Source: Hyphomonas sp. Mor2
Lineage (GTDB): Bacteria; Pseudomonadota; Alphaproteobacteria; Caulobacterales; Hyphomonadaceae
Length of the DNA: 64,000 bases
Assembly (NCBI RefSeq): GCF_001854405.1
Contig: NZ_CP017718.1
Coordinates: 1,736,001 to 1,800,000, forward strand
Direction: 5' to 3'
Position numbers and translations under genes: made by a program. This document shows, piece after piece, positions 25,149 through 35,428 of this stretch (positions are counted from its first letter, which is position 1; each line of letters starts with the position of its first letter). The notes under the pieces were generated by a model that saw only the letters and a program-made list of their open reading frames with translations, was not told where the DNA came from and did no database searches.

Positions 25149-28100
25149 TCATTCCGCGGGCACCGCGTCCTGCGCCGCTTCGAGCTCCAGTCTGCGGGCC
25201 ACATCGCCCGGCGATCCTGAGCCTCGAGCAATCAGCGCATAGGCCGTGGGGACGAATAGTACTGTGACCAGAACCGCGGCGACCACGCCAAACAGGATCA
25301 CCACACCGATCGCTGCACGCGTTTCCGCGCCTGCCCCGGTCGAAAGGATCAGCGGCGCGGTACCGGCCGCCGTTGTCAAACCGGTCATCACGATTGGTCG
25401 CAGGCGCGCCATGGCCGCATCCTTCAGAGCCACCCGGAATTCCATGCCTTGGTCGCGCAGCTGATTGGCGAACTCGACGATCAGGATCCCGTTCTTGGCC
25501 GCCAGACCGACCAGCATGATGAGTCCGATCTGGGTATAGATGTTGAGGCTATTGCCCGTCAGCGACAGCCCCCATAAGCCACCGGCCAATGTCGCCGGAA
25601 CACAGAGCATGATGATAATCGGGTGGCGGTAACTCTCAAATTGCGCCGCAAGCACCAGGAAGACGATGATGATGCCGATCGCAAACACGAACAGGATCGA
25701 CGAGCCGGACGTTTTGAAATCCAGAGACTGGCCCTTGAAGTCGATCGTTGCCTCGTCCGGAAGGACATCGCGTGCGATGATCTGCATCCTGTCGAGTACC
25801 TCCCCGAGCGACGCATCAGGCAGCAGCCCGGCCTCAACCGTAATCGCGCGGACTCGGTTATAGCGGTTCAGGGTCGGACTATCCGCCATCGCCTCGACGC
25901 TGATCAGACTCGAAAGCGGAATGAGATTGCCGGACCTGGATGAGCGAACATAGATATTCTCAATATCGTTCGGATTGTTCTGATCGGAGCGCAATCCTTC
26001 AAGAATGACATCATACTCTTCGCCATTCTCAATGTAGGTTGTAACCCGTCGCGAGCCGAGCATGGTCTGAAGGGTGACGCCAATATCGGCGACGGTCACG
26101 CCGAGATCGGCGGCCCGGTCATAGTCGACCTGGATGCGGTATTGCGGCTGTGTCTCCTTATAGTCCCAATCAATATCAACCAGCCCCAGATCGCTGTCCT
26201 CAACCGCGTTGACGAAGGTTTCGCGCCATTCGGTCAAGGCTTCATAGGTTGGCCCGCCGATCACAAACTGGACCGGTTTTCCGGTACCGCCGCCGAGCCC
26301 TTGCCGCATGCGCGCAAACACTCTGACACCCGGTAAGTCGGCAAGCTTTCGATTGACTTCCGAGACAATCGTGTCGGCGTGGCGTCTCTGACTCCAATCG
26401 TTGAGAACGACGATGATGAAGGCCTGGTTGAAGGCCGATGAACCGAAGCCAGGCGCTCGGAACAAGAGACGGCGCACCTCCGGCGGCGCACCTTCCTGGC
26501 TCTCAGTGTAGGGTAGCAAGCGCCGCTCGATCTCATCGATATAGCGCTCCATAAAGCTGAAGGAGGCGCCTTCCGGCCCACGCACCGCCACAAAGAATGC
26601 CCCGCGATCCTCTCGCGGGACATATTCTTCGGTCACTGTTTGAGACAGGTGATACGTCGCTCCAAACAGGCCTGAGAGCGCGATCGCCACGAGCAGAGGG
26701 CGCGGGATCAAGATGTTGAGTATCCAGCCATAGCCTCGGCGCACGAGCCCGAATGCGCCATCTACGATCTTCGGCAACGCAGTCATAATCGTCCAGCGTT
26801 CGCTTGGCCGAGAGAGCAGTTTTGACGCCATCATCGGCGTCAGCGTCAAAGCCAAAAGGCTTGAGAAAATGACCGCCGCCGATATGGCCAGCGAGAACTC
26901 TGTGAACAGTCGTCCAATATCGCCTTGCAGAAAGGTGATTGGAACAAAGACTGCGACCAGCACCATCGTGGTCGCGATCACCGCAAAGCCCACCTGGCGT
27001 GTGCCTCTGAACGCGGCCACCAACGGGGTTTCACGATGCTCCTTCATTCGGCGAGATACATTCTCAAGCACCACGATCGCATCATCCACGACAAGGCCGA
27101 TCGCCAAAACCATGGCCAGAAGGGTCAGCAAATTGATCGAAAAGCCGAGGGCGTAAAGCACGATGCAGGTCGCGATGATCGAAATCGGAACGGTGATCGC
27201 CGGAATGATGGTCGCGCGGAGGCTGCCGAGGAACAGAAAAATGACCAGCGTCACCAGACCAACTGCGATGGCGAGGGTTGTGTACACCTCTCGAATGGAC
27301 GCTGAAATGAATACAGAGCTGTCAAAGCTGCGTGCGATCTCCATGCCTTCAGGCAGGGTCTTGTTCAATTGGTCCGCCAGGGTCTTGGCTGCGCTCGCGA
27401 CCTCAACCGTGTTCGCGGTCGATTGCTTGATGATCCCGAGCCCGACCATGGGCACGCCATTGCCTCGGAACATGTTTCGATCTTCAACCGTGCCCCGTTC
27501 CACCCGGGCAACATCGCCCAGCCGGACCAGATATCCGTCCGTGCCTTCCGCAACCACGAGACCGGAAAAGTCTTCTGGCGTCTGAAACGCGCGATCGATG
27601 CGAACCGTATAGGACCGCATATCGGATTCGATGCTGCCGGCCGGGGCTTCAATATTCTCGCGGCGCAAGGCCTGTTCCAGGTCATTCACCGTCAGATTGC
27701 GGGCCGCGAGCGCCCGTCGGTCGATCCAGATGCGAAGGGCGTAGTCACGCGCCCCCCCGACCCGCACCCGCGCAACGCCATCGAGTGCAGAGAAGCGGTC
27801 GACGAGATTGCGTTGGGCATATTCAGAAATTTCTGGCGTCGTCAGATTTTCCGCCGCCAGGTTCAGCCAGATAATGACATCATCATTGGAGTCCGCTTTC
27901 TCTACCTCGGGTGGATCGGCATCCTCGGGAAGATTGTCGAGCACACCCGATATCCGGTCGCGGATATCATTCGCCGCGACATCAATGTCCTGATTGACGC
28001 CAAACTCAATCGAAATTCGGGAGCGACCATCGCTCGAACTCGAGTTGATGAAACGAATCCCTTCGACCCCCGCGATCCGATCCTCGATGATCTGTGTGAT

Positions 28101-28286
28101 CCGCGTCTCGACCACACTGGCTGAGGCGCCGGCATAACGCGTGTCGATGGTCACGATGGGCGCATCAATATCCGGATACTCGCGCAGTGACAGCCGATCG
28201 AATGCGACGACGCCGAGAATGACCAGGATCAACGCGATCACAGACGCGAAGACCGGTCGCTTTACGGCAGTATCGGATAACAGCAT
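25149..28286 (-). CDS. RND efflux pump inner-membrane permease (system 1)
   Basis: This 1045-residue HAE-1/AcrB-type transporter has 12 membrane segments and two large periplasmic loops. TM4 carries the two proton-relay aspartates (GLVVDDAIVVLENV) and TM10 the lysine (LAAKNGILIVEF), so the proton pathway looks intact. It is the last gene of a minus-strand operon OMF-MFP-RND, starting 9 bp after the adaptor gene. It should work with the adaptor (28296) and outer-membrane channel (29401) to export hydrophobic or amphipathic compounds. The substrate is unknown. Confidence 0.95.
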   Translation of the reverse strand: MLLSDTAVKRPVFASVIALILVILGVVAFDRLSLREYPDIDAPIVTIDTRYAGASASVVETRITQIIEDRIAGVEGIRFINSSSSDGRSRISIEFGVNQDIDVAANDIRDRISGVLDNLPEDADPPEVEKADSNDDVIIWLNLAAENLTTPEISEYAQRNLVDRFSALDGVARVRVGGARDYALRIWIDRRALAARNLTVNDLEQALRRENIEAPAGSIESDMRSYTVRIDRAFQTPEDFSGLVVAEGTDGYLVRLGDVARVERGTVEDRNMFRGNGVPMVGLGIIKQSTANTVEVASAAKTLADQLNKTLPEGMEIARSFDSSVFISASIREVYTTLAIAVGLVTLVIFLFLGSLRATIIPAITVPISIIATCIVLYALGFSINLLTLLAMVLAIGLVVDDAIVVLENVSRRMKEHRETPLVAAFRGTRQVGFAVIATTMVLVAVFVPITFLQGDIGRLFTEFSLAISAAVIFSSLLALTLTPMMASKLLSRPSERWTIMTALPKIVDGAFGLVRRGYGWILNILIPRPLLVAIALSGLFGATYHLSQTVTEEYVPREDRGAFFVAVRGPEGASFSFMERYIDEIERRLLPYTESQEGAPPEVRRLLFRAPGFGSSAFNQAFIIVVLNDWSQRRHADTIVSEVNRKLADLPGVRVFARMRQGLGGGTGKPVQFVIGGPTYEALTEWRETFVNAVEDSDLGLVDIDWDYKETQPQYRIQVDYDRAADLGVTVADIGVTLQTMLGSRRVTTYIENGEEYDVILEGLRSDQNNPNDIENIYVRSSRSGNLIPLSSLISVEAMADSPTLNRYNRVRAITVEAGLLPDASLGEVLDRMQIIARDVLPDEATIDFKGQSLDFKTSGSSILFVFAIGIIIVFLVLAAQFESYRHPIIIMLCVPATLAGGLWGLSLTGNSLNIYTQIGLIMLVGLAAKNGILIVEFANQLRDQGMEFRVALKDAAMARLRPIVMTGLTTAAGTAPLILSTGAGAETRAAIGVVILFGVVAAVLVTVLFVPTAYALIARGSGSPGDVARRLELEAAQDAVPAE

Positions 28287-28295
28287 GACGCGTCC

Positions 28296-29393
28296 CTAGT
28301 TCGCCGTGCTGCCCGAAGACGCCCCCGAACTCGGGCCTCCACCGGTCAGTGGGCCGCCAGGATCGAGCATGCGGCGATCCTGCATTTTGACTTCGGAGCC
28401 TTCCCGAATCCGAATGATCCCCTCAGTGATAACGAGATCGCCAAGCGCGAGCCCGGACACGACTTCAATGTAACCGTCGGCGCGCTGTCCGAGCTGAACT
28501 TCGGTCCGCCGGGCCTTCCAGGCATTATTCTCCAGCAGGACGCGCCAGACAAAGGTTCGCGGTCCCACGGGCTGCACTGCAGATTCGGGAATGGCGAGAC
28601 TGGTGCGCGGATCGGCCGTGACCGTGACACGCATGAACATGCCAGACCGCAAGAGACGCTCGGGATTGGGAAGACTCGCGCGCGCCCGAATGGACCGCGT
28701 GATCGGGTCAATGCGATTGTCGAGCGTTTCGATCTCGCCGCTGAATTGCGCGCCTAGCAGATCATCGGTTTCCGCGACAATCGCCGTTCCAGGCTGGATC
28801 GAACGTGTGAAGATGGACGGTACGTCGAAATCCAGGTTCATCTCGCTATCGTCGATCAGGGTTGCAACCACGTCCCCCGGGCGCACAAAGGAGCCGACGC
28901 TGACCCGCCGAAATCCGAGCACACCGTCGAACGGGGCCACCAGCACCCGGTCTTTTTGCCGTGATTGCAGGGCGCGTAGATTCGCCTCAGCGCTATCAAG
29001 ATCACGTTGCGCGCTATCCAGTTCGGATTGCGACACAGCCTCAGCGACCGCCAGCCGCGCCACACGCTCCAGCTGTCTTGCGGCTTCCTCGACATCCGCC
29101 TCGGCCGATTCCACCAGGGCCAACTGCTCACGCTGGGCCAGCGACAGGAGCGTCTTGCCTTCCCGCACGCGTTCGCCATCATCGAAATACAGCGCGGTGA
29201 TCCGGTCCGACGCATTCAAGGACAGGTCGACCTGTTCATTCGGCTCCAAAGTCCCGAGCGCTTCGATGTCTCGCGAAAACGCGCGTTCGGTGACGGGTTC
29301 AGCAAACACACTGGCCGGGCCACCGCGTTGCGCCACAGCAGGCATGGCGAGAACAAAGCTCGCGACTGCCAAACTCACAAGAGCGCGTACCAT
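28296..29393 (-). CDS. RND efflux periplasmic adaptor (MFP, system 1)
   Basis: This 365-residue adaptor has an N-terminal signal sequence (VRALVSLAVASFVLAMPAVAQ). It has a barrel-lipoyl-hairpin-lipoyl-barrel layout: LEPNEQVDLSLNASDRI, a heptad-like helical hairpin (about 80-150), then VLVAPFDGVLGFRRVSVG. The ATG at 29393 is chosen over a TTG/GTG-type start at 29435 inside the upstream gene; it lies 7 bases after the OMF stop. The C-terminus ends in a Gly/Ser-rich tail. Signal type I cleavage is more likely than lipidation because no cysteine follows the signal. Confidence 0.92.
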   Translation of the reverse strand: MVRALVSLAVASFVLAMPAVAQRGGPASVFAEPVTERAFSRDIEALGTLEPNEQVDLSLNASDRITALYFDDGERVREGKTLLSLAQREQLALVESAEADVEEAARQLERVARLAVAEAVSQSELDSAQRDLDSAEANLRALQSRQKDRVLVAPFDGVLGFRRVSVGSFVRPGDVVATLIDDSEMNLDFDVPSIFTRSIQPGTAIVAETDDLLGAQFSGEIETLDNRIDPITRSIRARASLPNPERLLRSGMFMRVTVTADPRTSLAIPESAVQPVGPRTFVWRVLLENNAWKARRTEVQLGQRADGYIEVVSGLALGDLVITEGIIRIREGSEVKMQDRRMLDPGGPLTGGGPSSGASSGSTAN

Positions 29394-29400
29394 ATTGATT

Positions 29401-30834
29401 CTACTCACTTTCCGAGACCGCTCGCACAATCTCATCGGTCTGCCATATGCCGCCTAGTACTCTATACGTGGCAATTGCCTGTCTGGTTGTCGACAAGCGA
29501 TTGCTCTCCAGCCGGTCTTGCGCATCCAGAAGCGTGCGCTGGGCATCAATTACATCTAGGAAATCATCCAGCCCTTCGTCAAATCGCAAACGTGCAAGCT
29601 CCAGCGCGCGTGACGCAGATTCAGCCGCGGCTTCGAGATTGTCGCGTCGGGCGCGTTCCTGCGTGTAGGCCGCCAGCGCGAGTTCGACCTCTCCCAAGGC
29701 ATCTACGACTGCGCGTTCATAAGCAGCATAGGCTGCGCGGGTTTCGGCATCGGCAATATCAATATCCGCCCCGACACGCCTGAGGTCCGGGCCGTCCCAA
29801 CGAATGGCAGGGCCGACGCCGAAGCCAAAACTGTCGGAACCGGCATTATCTTCCGTGAACAGCGAGAGCAGGTTGGCGTTGAATGTGATGGTCGGGAATA
29901 GGCGCGCGCGCTCCACCTGCCCCAGGGCCAGACGCCGGGAAATTTCCGCTTCCGCAGCCCGAATGTCCGGCCGGCGGCGCACCAAATCCTGCGGAGTGCC
30001 GATGCCGAGCGATGTCGGCGGGCTGGGAATACGTGCGGGCTCACTTGAGTCAGGCCCGATCAGGTCGCTCATATTCATGTCCGTGCGCCCCGTCAGGACC
30101 GCCATGCGGATGCGCGCAGAGAGAATATTCAACTCGAGCAAAGGCAAGGATGCCAGGGTCGTTCGATACTGCGCTTCCGCGCGTTCCAGATCGAGCCGGG
30201 TCGCGCGTCCATTGTCGAAGAGGACTTTGAGCAAATCGACGCTCTCGCCCTGCAATTCAGCATTCGCGCGCGCGACGTCCAGGCGGACCTGATTGCCGCG
30301 ATAGTCGACATAGGCGAGCGCCGTTTCCGCCGCCACGGTCACCGCCACGTCTCGTTGGATCTCTTCCAATTGCTCAACCTGAAACGCCGCGCTTTCGATC
30401 GCCGCTGAGATTCGGTCGAACGCGTCCAGTTCCCAACTCGCGCCTAACTGTCCTGATCCGGTCAGTTCTGTGTCCGCGCCATCTCGCGCAGCCCGACCAA
30501 GGTCAGCACTGGCCGACGAGCTGGTCGAGAAGGATTGATTGAGGCGCTGACGATCCTGAATCGATCTTGCCGTTTCGATATTCGCCGCTGCCAGCGCCAG
30601 ATCCTTGTTCTCGGAAAGTGCCGTCTCGACCAGCAGAACCAATTGTGAATCCTCGAACCGTTGCCACCAGTCAGCGGATATCGCGACCGATGCCAGGGCC
30701 TCGGGGTCGGAAATCGAGAACGAATCCGTGAGATCCGGTGCATCCGGTCGTTCCGGAGCCGGTGGCGCCGTCGCGCAGGCAAACGTGGACAGCGCGAGCA
30801 ACAGCATGCCGAATATTTGGCCAGTGGTGTTCAT
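29401..30834 (-). CDS. RND efflux outer-membrane channel (OMF, system 1)
   Basis: This 477-residue TolC/OprM-family protein carries two OEP repeats with long helices (for example RLDLERAEAQYRTTLASLP and RARLFPTITFN). The N-terminus (ALSTFACATAPP) looks like a lipoprotein signal with Cys near residue 20, although Thr at -3 is atypical. GGGGGG immediately precedes the ATG. It is first in the system 1 operon, about 110 bp after the second system's OMF. It forms the exit duct for the pump at 25149. Confidence 0.92.
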   Translation of the reverse strand: MNTTGQIFGMLLLALSTFACATAPPAPERPDAPDLTDSFSISDPEALASVAISADWWQRFEDSQLVLLVETALSENKDLALAAANIETARSIQDRQRLNQSFSTSSSASADLGRAARDGADTELTGSGQLGASWELDAFDRISAAIESAAFQVEQLEEIQRDVAVTVAAETALAYVDYRGNQVRLDVARANAELQGESVDLLKVLFDNGRATRLDLERAEAQYRTTLASLPLLELNILSARIRMAVLTGRTDMNMSDLIGPDSSEPARIPSPPTSLGIGTPQDLVRRRPDIRAAEAEISRRLALGQVERARLFPTITFNANLLSLFTEDNAGSDSFGFGVGPAIRWDGPDLRRVGADIDIADAETRAAYAAYERAVVDALGEVELALAAYTQERARRDNLEAAAESASRALELARLRFDEGLDDFLDVIDAQRTLLDAQDRLESNRLSTTRQAIATYRVLGGIWQTDEIVRAVSESE

Positions 30835-30879
30835 CCCCCCGGACTTAATACAGTCGGGGTGAAAGTCAGCTCCAAAAGG

Positions 30880-30913
30880 AAAAAAAGCTCCGGTTGCGAC
30901 ACGGCGATAACCG
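30880..30913 (-). terminator. Probable terminator between the two RND operons
   Basis: On the minus strand, CGGTT pairs with AACCG around an imperfect CG-rich inner stem. GAGC and seven T residues follow (30880-30886). It lies just after the system 2 OMF stop, so the two pump operons are probably separate transcripts. Confidence 0.55.
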
Positions 30914-30943
30914 CGGCTTTAACGTCTCATCGTCCAGAAGCAA

Positions 30944-32317
30944 TTAGTCCCAGCTGCCGCCAAGTGCCAGGTTCAGAGCGACCCATTCGTCCAGCTGCGC
31001 GCGTTCAATACTGACCACATCCCCCTCATTGGACAGCACGCGTTGCTGGATGGTCAAGACGTCGAGCAGGTCGGTCTCGCCCTCTTCGTAGCGCAGGTTG
31101 ACGATACGAAGGGCATTGTTCGCCTCCGCGGCGGCTTGTTCGAGCTGCACCGCTCGATCCTTCAGCACGACATTCTGATCGAGTGAGCTTTCGACTTCCT
31201 GGAACGCGACTAGGACAGCGTCGGCATAGCTTGCAATCGCTTGCTGTTGCTCAGCGCTTGCCTGCTCCACCTGCGACTCTCTCAAGCCGCCATCGATCAG
31301 CGGCGCGACCAGACTGGTGGCGGCCTGCCAGGCCACATTGGTCGGGTTTAACAGATTGGTGAGATCCCCGGAGGACCCGCCCAGGCTCCCGGTCAGACTG
31401 ATTGACGGCATCCGCGCCGCCTTGGCCTGATCGAGGCTGTTGAACGCGGCAGCAACCCGGCGCTCGGAGGCGATAATGTCGGGGCGACGCTCCAGGATCT
31501 CCGATGGCAGACCTGACGGCGGCGGCGCCGGAACCTGCGGCAGATCCCGTCGCAATTCCAGATCCGCAGCCGGATAACGCCCCAGCAGCACTTCCAGCGA
31601 CCGCAGCGCGTCGCGCTGTGATCCTTGAGCGGCGATCAGTGAGGCTTTCGTGCGGGCCAGATCAGAGCGGGACAGGGCAACATCCTGTGACGTCGCCAAC
31701 CCGAACTCAAACTGGACGCCAACGATACGATCCGTCTCATTCAGGGCGTCGAGCGTGTTCTGGACCGTTTCGGCCTGTCGCCCGGCTTCAATGGCAAGAA
31801 AATACCCCCGCGCCACCGCTGCGGCGAGAGAATACTGGCTGTACACATAATCCGCTTCGGCCGCTTCAGCGCTGAGCACTGCGGCTTGGTTGCCCGCGCG
31901 AATGCGCCCCCATAGGTCAAGTTCCCAGCTCGCCTGGCCTGTCAGGGAATAACTGTCGCCACCGCTGTCTTCGATATTGCCGCTGCGCGTGGCACCGGAC
32001 GACAAGCTGACGGAGGGCGAAAGTCCTGCGCCCGCCTGACCAGCCAGCGCCCACGAGCGTTGAACATTCGCGGCTGCCGCTTGCAGGTTTCTATTGTTCG
32101 CCAATGCTTCTTCGACCAGCGCCGAGAGAACCGGATCATCAAGCTTGGCGACCCAGCCCGCTTCGACCGTCCCCAACCGCTCACCGGCCATAGCCCAGGC
32201 GTCCGGCGCATCCGGCAGAGTCGCCCGCGCCGCCCGGGCCGCGTCACCCGGTAATGTGATGTTTGCGCAAGCGCTCAAGGCGAGCACTGAAAGTCCGAAG
32301 AGCACGTGTTTGATCAT
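30944..32317 (-). CDS. RND efflux outer-membrane lipoprotein channel (OMF, system 2)
   Basis: This 457-residue OprM-type channel has a clear lipoprotein signal (MIKHVLFGLSVLALSAC, Cys17 after L-S-A) and two OEP repeats (RSWALAGQAGAGLSPSVSLS early, RMPSISLTGSLGG late). Its ATG overlaps the TGA of the system 2 permease by 4 bp, indicating coupled translation. The last residues (LALGGSWD) are family typical. It is the third gene of MFP-RND-OMF system 2. Confidence 0.93.
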   Translation of the reverse strand: MIKHVLFGLSVLALSACANITLPGDAARAARATLPDAPDAWAMAGERLGTVEAGWVAKLDDPVLSALVEEALANNRNLQAAAANVQRSWALAGQAGAGLSPSVSLSSGATRSGNIEDSGGDSYSLTGQASWELDLWGRIRAGNQAAVLSAEAAEADYVYSQYSLAAAVARGYFLAIEAGRQAETVQNTLDALNETDRIVGVQFEFGLATSQDVALSRSDLARTKASLIAAQGSQRDALRSLEVLLGRYPAADLELRRDLPQVPAPPPSGLPSEILERRPDIIASERRVAAAFNSLDQAKAARMPSISLTGSLGGSSGDLTNLLNPTNVAWQAATSLVAPLIDGGLRESQVEQASAEQQQAIASYADAVLVAFQEVESSLDQNVVLKDRAVQLEQAAAEANNALRIVNLRYEEGETDLLDVLTIQQRVLSNEGDVVSIERAQLDEWVALNLALGGSWD

Positions 32318-35300
32318 GCGGGGGCGAGCTCCTCTGAGTCTGGCTCAACCGCAGGCGGCGGCGCCGCGGTCTCGTCTTTGTGGATCCCAAACAGCAAAGC
32401 GTAAAGGACCGGCGTGACGAGCAGCGTAATCAGGGTCGCGAATGACAGACCAAAGGCGAGGACCACCGTCATCGATTTGAAGAAGGCGTCAAAATAGAGC
32501 GGCAGAATGCCAAGCACGGTCGTGAACGCGCCCATGGTCACCGGTCGCAGCCGGCTCGCAGCGGATTCCACCAGCGCATCAAAGCGCGGCATCCCAGAAG
32601 CGATCAGTTCGTCCGTCGAGTCGACGAGAACAAGCGAGTTCTGAATCAACAAACCGGAGAGCGATAGCAGACCAAGAATGCCCATGAACTCGAGCGGCGT
32701 CTGGGTAATCGACAGCCCGAAGACGACGCCGACAAGCGCGAGCGGGACGATCGACCAGATCACGATAGGCTGGCGGATCGCATTGAACAGCACGACCACA
32801 ACCAGGACCATGGCCAGCAAGCCGAGCGGGATCGTACTCGCCAGATTGGATTGCGCCTCGCTCGAGGAGCCGAATTCGCCATCCCATTTGAAAGTATATC
32901 CGGGCGGCAGCTCGATCGCCTCAATCTGAGGGCGCAGGCGGGAGAACAAGGCATCAGCCAATTCGCCAACCGCCGGATCGGCCTGCGCCTTGATCGATAG
33001 AACCCGATCGGTCCGCAATAGCCGTGCGTCGCGCCAGATCACCTCACCATCATCAATGACCTGCGCCAGTGGGACGGGTTGCTGCGTAGTGGGACTGAGG
33101 ATCTGAATTGAGACGAGATCCCAGGTATCGGTTCGCTCATCCTTGGGCGCGCGTGAAATGATCGGGATCAGCGTGTCGCCTTCGCGATAAACTCCGCGCT
33201 GCAGGCCGCTGAAATTCTCAGCCAGCGCATCGGCGACATCCTTTCTCGAAATCCCCACACGCTCCCCTTTGTTCTGGGAATATATGGGTTGCAGAATCGG
33301 CACCGGGCGGCGCCAGTCATCCTTGATCAAAACCGCTCTGGTGTCGGAGGCCATGATCCGCTTGGCCTGATCGGCGAGGTCCCGAAGCACGGCTGGATCG
33401 GGCCCGGAGAAGGTTGCTTCGATTTTCGAACCGCCGCCTGGGCCAAGTCTGAACTTCCACACCTTGGATTGCGCATCTGGATAGTTATCGTCTGCGAAGG
33501 CCTGGATTTGCGCAATCAGTTCATCATTGCGGCGATAGTCAGAGGTGCGCATCAAGAGCTGACCATAGGCCGGATTGTTGGAACCGACTTCATAGGTCAG
33601 CATGTATCGCAGCGTGCCGCCACCAACCGTGGTCTGTACGTGCTCAATGCCGTCTATACCGCTGACATACTCTTCAAGCGACAGCATATCGGCGCGCGTT
33701 CGCTCGATATCGGTCCCTTCGGGCAGGAAGTAATCGAGCACGATTTGCGGCGAGGTCGAGGCTGGGAAAAAGCCCGACTGCACAAAACGGAATCCCCAGA
33801 TGGCGAGCGCGAACACACCGACGGTTGCGATCAGAGACAACGTTTTCTGACTGAGCACAGCTCGGATCAGGCTCTTGTACCAGACCATGAAGCGCCCCTC
33901 GGGCTGGTCTTTGTCGGCATTCGAACCTGTCGCTTCAGGAAATGCCCAATAGCAGAAGAGCGGCGTCAGCGTGAAGGCCAATACCCAGCTCAAGCCGAGG
34001 GCGATCAGGACGACCCAGAACAGGGAATTGGTAAACTCAGCCGTATCACCGGGCGCGAAGCCAATGGGTGCAAAAGCGATGATGCCGACAAGAGTTCCCC
34101 CCAGCAGCGGTTTGAGATTCTTCCGTGTGACCTCGACGGCCACATCGATTTTCTTGCGCCCCTTTTGAATGCCGACCAGAATGCCATCGGTAATCACAAC
34201 CCCATTATCGACCAGCATGCCCAGCGAAATGACCAGTGCGCCGAGCGAGATCCGGTGCATGGGAATCCCTGCCACCCACATGATCAGCAATGTCGCCGCC
34301 ATGGTCAGCAACACGGTTGCCCCCATGACCAGACCGGATCGAAAGCCCATGAAGATGAGCAAGGTCACAAAGACGATGGCCAGCGCTGAAATGACATTCC
34401 AGGCGAACGCCACAATGGACGCATCGACCACTTTGCCCTGGTGATAATACTCGTGCAGGATCATTCCACCCGGGCGCAAGGATTCCAGCTCCGCCAGCTT
34501 GGCGTCGACCGCCTCCCCCATTTTCACGACATTCACACCGGAAAGATTCGAAATGGCGATGCCGAGAGCCGGTTCGCCGTCAAACCGCAGGTAAAGCGGA
34601 ACCGGATCGCGATAGCCGCGCGTCACATCGGCAATGTCGCCGAGCCGCGCGACCCCGCCTGTTCGCTGGTCACCAATATACAACGCCTGGATCGCTTCGA
34701 CGGATCTGATGTCTCCGGTGGGGTGGACCTCGATGCGCTCATCGCCGATCAGCACATCTCCGGCGCTGGCCACCGTGTTCTGTTGAGACAGCGTGTCATA
34801 GACCTGGTTCAGAGACACGCCGAGGGACGCCGCGCGCTCGCGAGAGATCTCGACATAGATGACCTCCTCCTGCTCGCCCACAATTCCGACCTTCGCCACG
34901 CCATCCACCAAGAGCAGATCGCGGCGCAATTCCTTGGCGTATTCATACAAGTCTGTCGGCGTGTATCCTTCGCCGGTCAGCAGATAGTAGATGCCATAGA
35001 CGTCGCCGAAATCATCATTGACCACGGGCGTGCTGGCTCCCGGCGGCAGATCGCGTTCGGCGTCCTTGATCTTATTCCGAACTTTGGTCCAGACCACCTG
35101 CAGGTCTGACTTTGTCGTTGAATAGGCATAGCGAATTTCGACGTTGATATCGGATACGCCAGCAGAGGAGACCGAGTTGACTGATTCAACCTCCGGCAAT
35201 TGCTGCAAGGCCGTTTCGAGCGGCTCGGTTACCTCATTCATCACCTCTTCAGGCGACGCACCCGGATAATTCGTGATCACTTTCGCCACCCGGATGGTGA

Positions 35301-35418
35301 ATTCCGGATCTTCAAAACGCGCCATATTCTCGAAGGCGAGCCATCCGCCCAAGAGCGCAATAATCATCGCGATGCTGCACAGCATCGGATTCCGAATGGA
35401 CCATTCTGCAACGTTCAT
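32314..35418 (-). CDS. RND efflux pump inner-membrane permease (system 2, altered proton relay)
   Basis: This 1034-residue RND transporter has the full 12-TM, two-loop layout. TM4 reads SLGMLVDNGVVITDG, keeping the first relay aspartate but replacing the second with Asn. TM10 reads SGLLIQNSLVLVDS, with Gln (codon CAG) where AcrB-type pumps have Lys. A VDN motif is common in some HAE-1 subgroups, but loss of the lysine is unusual. GAGGGGG lies before the ATG. It should pair with the adaptor at 35429 and channel at 30944. The coupling ion or mechanism may differ from AcrB. Confidence 0.93.
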   Translation of the reverse strand: MNVAEWSIRNPMLCSIAMIIALLGGWLAFENMARFEDPEFTIRVAKVITNYPGASPEEVMNEVTEPLETALQQLPEVESVNSVSSAGVSDINVEIRYAYSTTKSDLQVVWTKVRNKIKDAERDLPPGASTPVVNDDFGDVYGIYYLLTGEGYTPTDLYEYAKELRRDLLLVDGVAKVGIVGEQEEVIYVEISRERAASLGVSLNQVYDTLSQQNTVASAGDVLIGDERIEVHPTGDIRSVEAIQALYIGDQRTGGVARLGDIADVTRGYRDPVPLYLRFDGEPALGIAISNLSGVNVVKMGEAVDAKLAELESLRPGGMILHEYYHQGKVVDASIVAFAWNVISALAIVFVTLLIFMGFRSGLVMGATVLLTMAATLLIMWVAGIPMHRISLGALVISLGMLVDNGVVITDGILVGIQKGRKKIDVAVEVTRKNLKPLLGGTLVGIIAFAPIGFAPGDTAEFTNSLFWVVLIALGLSWVLAFTLTPLFCYWAFPEATGSNADKDQPEGRFMVWYKSLIRAVLSQKTLSLIATVGVFALAIWGFRFVQSGFFPASTSPQIVLDYFLPEGTDIERTRADMLSLEEYVSGIDGIEHVQTTVGGGTLRYMLTYEVGSNNPAYGQLLMRTSDYRRNDELIAQIQAFADDNYPDAQSKVWKFRLGPGGGSKIEATFSGPDPAVLRDLADQAKRIMASDTRAVLIKDDWRRPVPILQPIYSQNKGERVGISRKDVADALAENFSGLQRGVYREGDTLIPIISRAPKDERTDTWDLVSIQILSPTTQQPVPLAQVIDDGEVIWRDARLLRTDRVLSIKAQADPAVGELADALFSRLRPQIEAIELPPGYTFKWDGEFGSSSEAQSNLASTIPLGLLAMVLVVVVLFNAIRQPIVIWSIVPLALVGVVFGLSITQTPLEFMGILGLLSLSGLLIQNSLVLVDSTDELIASGMPRFDALVESAASRLRPVTMGAFTTVLGILPLYFDAFFKSMTVVLAFGLSFATLITLLVTPVLYALLFGIHKDETAAPPPAVEPDSEELAPA

Positions 35419-35428
35419 GATGGCCCCC

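Noticed and set aside
33289-34389. 366-codon plus-strand frame inside the RND system 2 permease
   Set aside because: It is antisense to well-conserved membrane segments and is His/Asp/Gln-rich as expected for a reversed frame.
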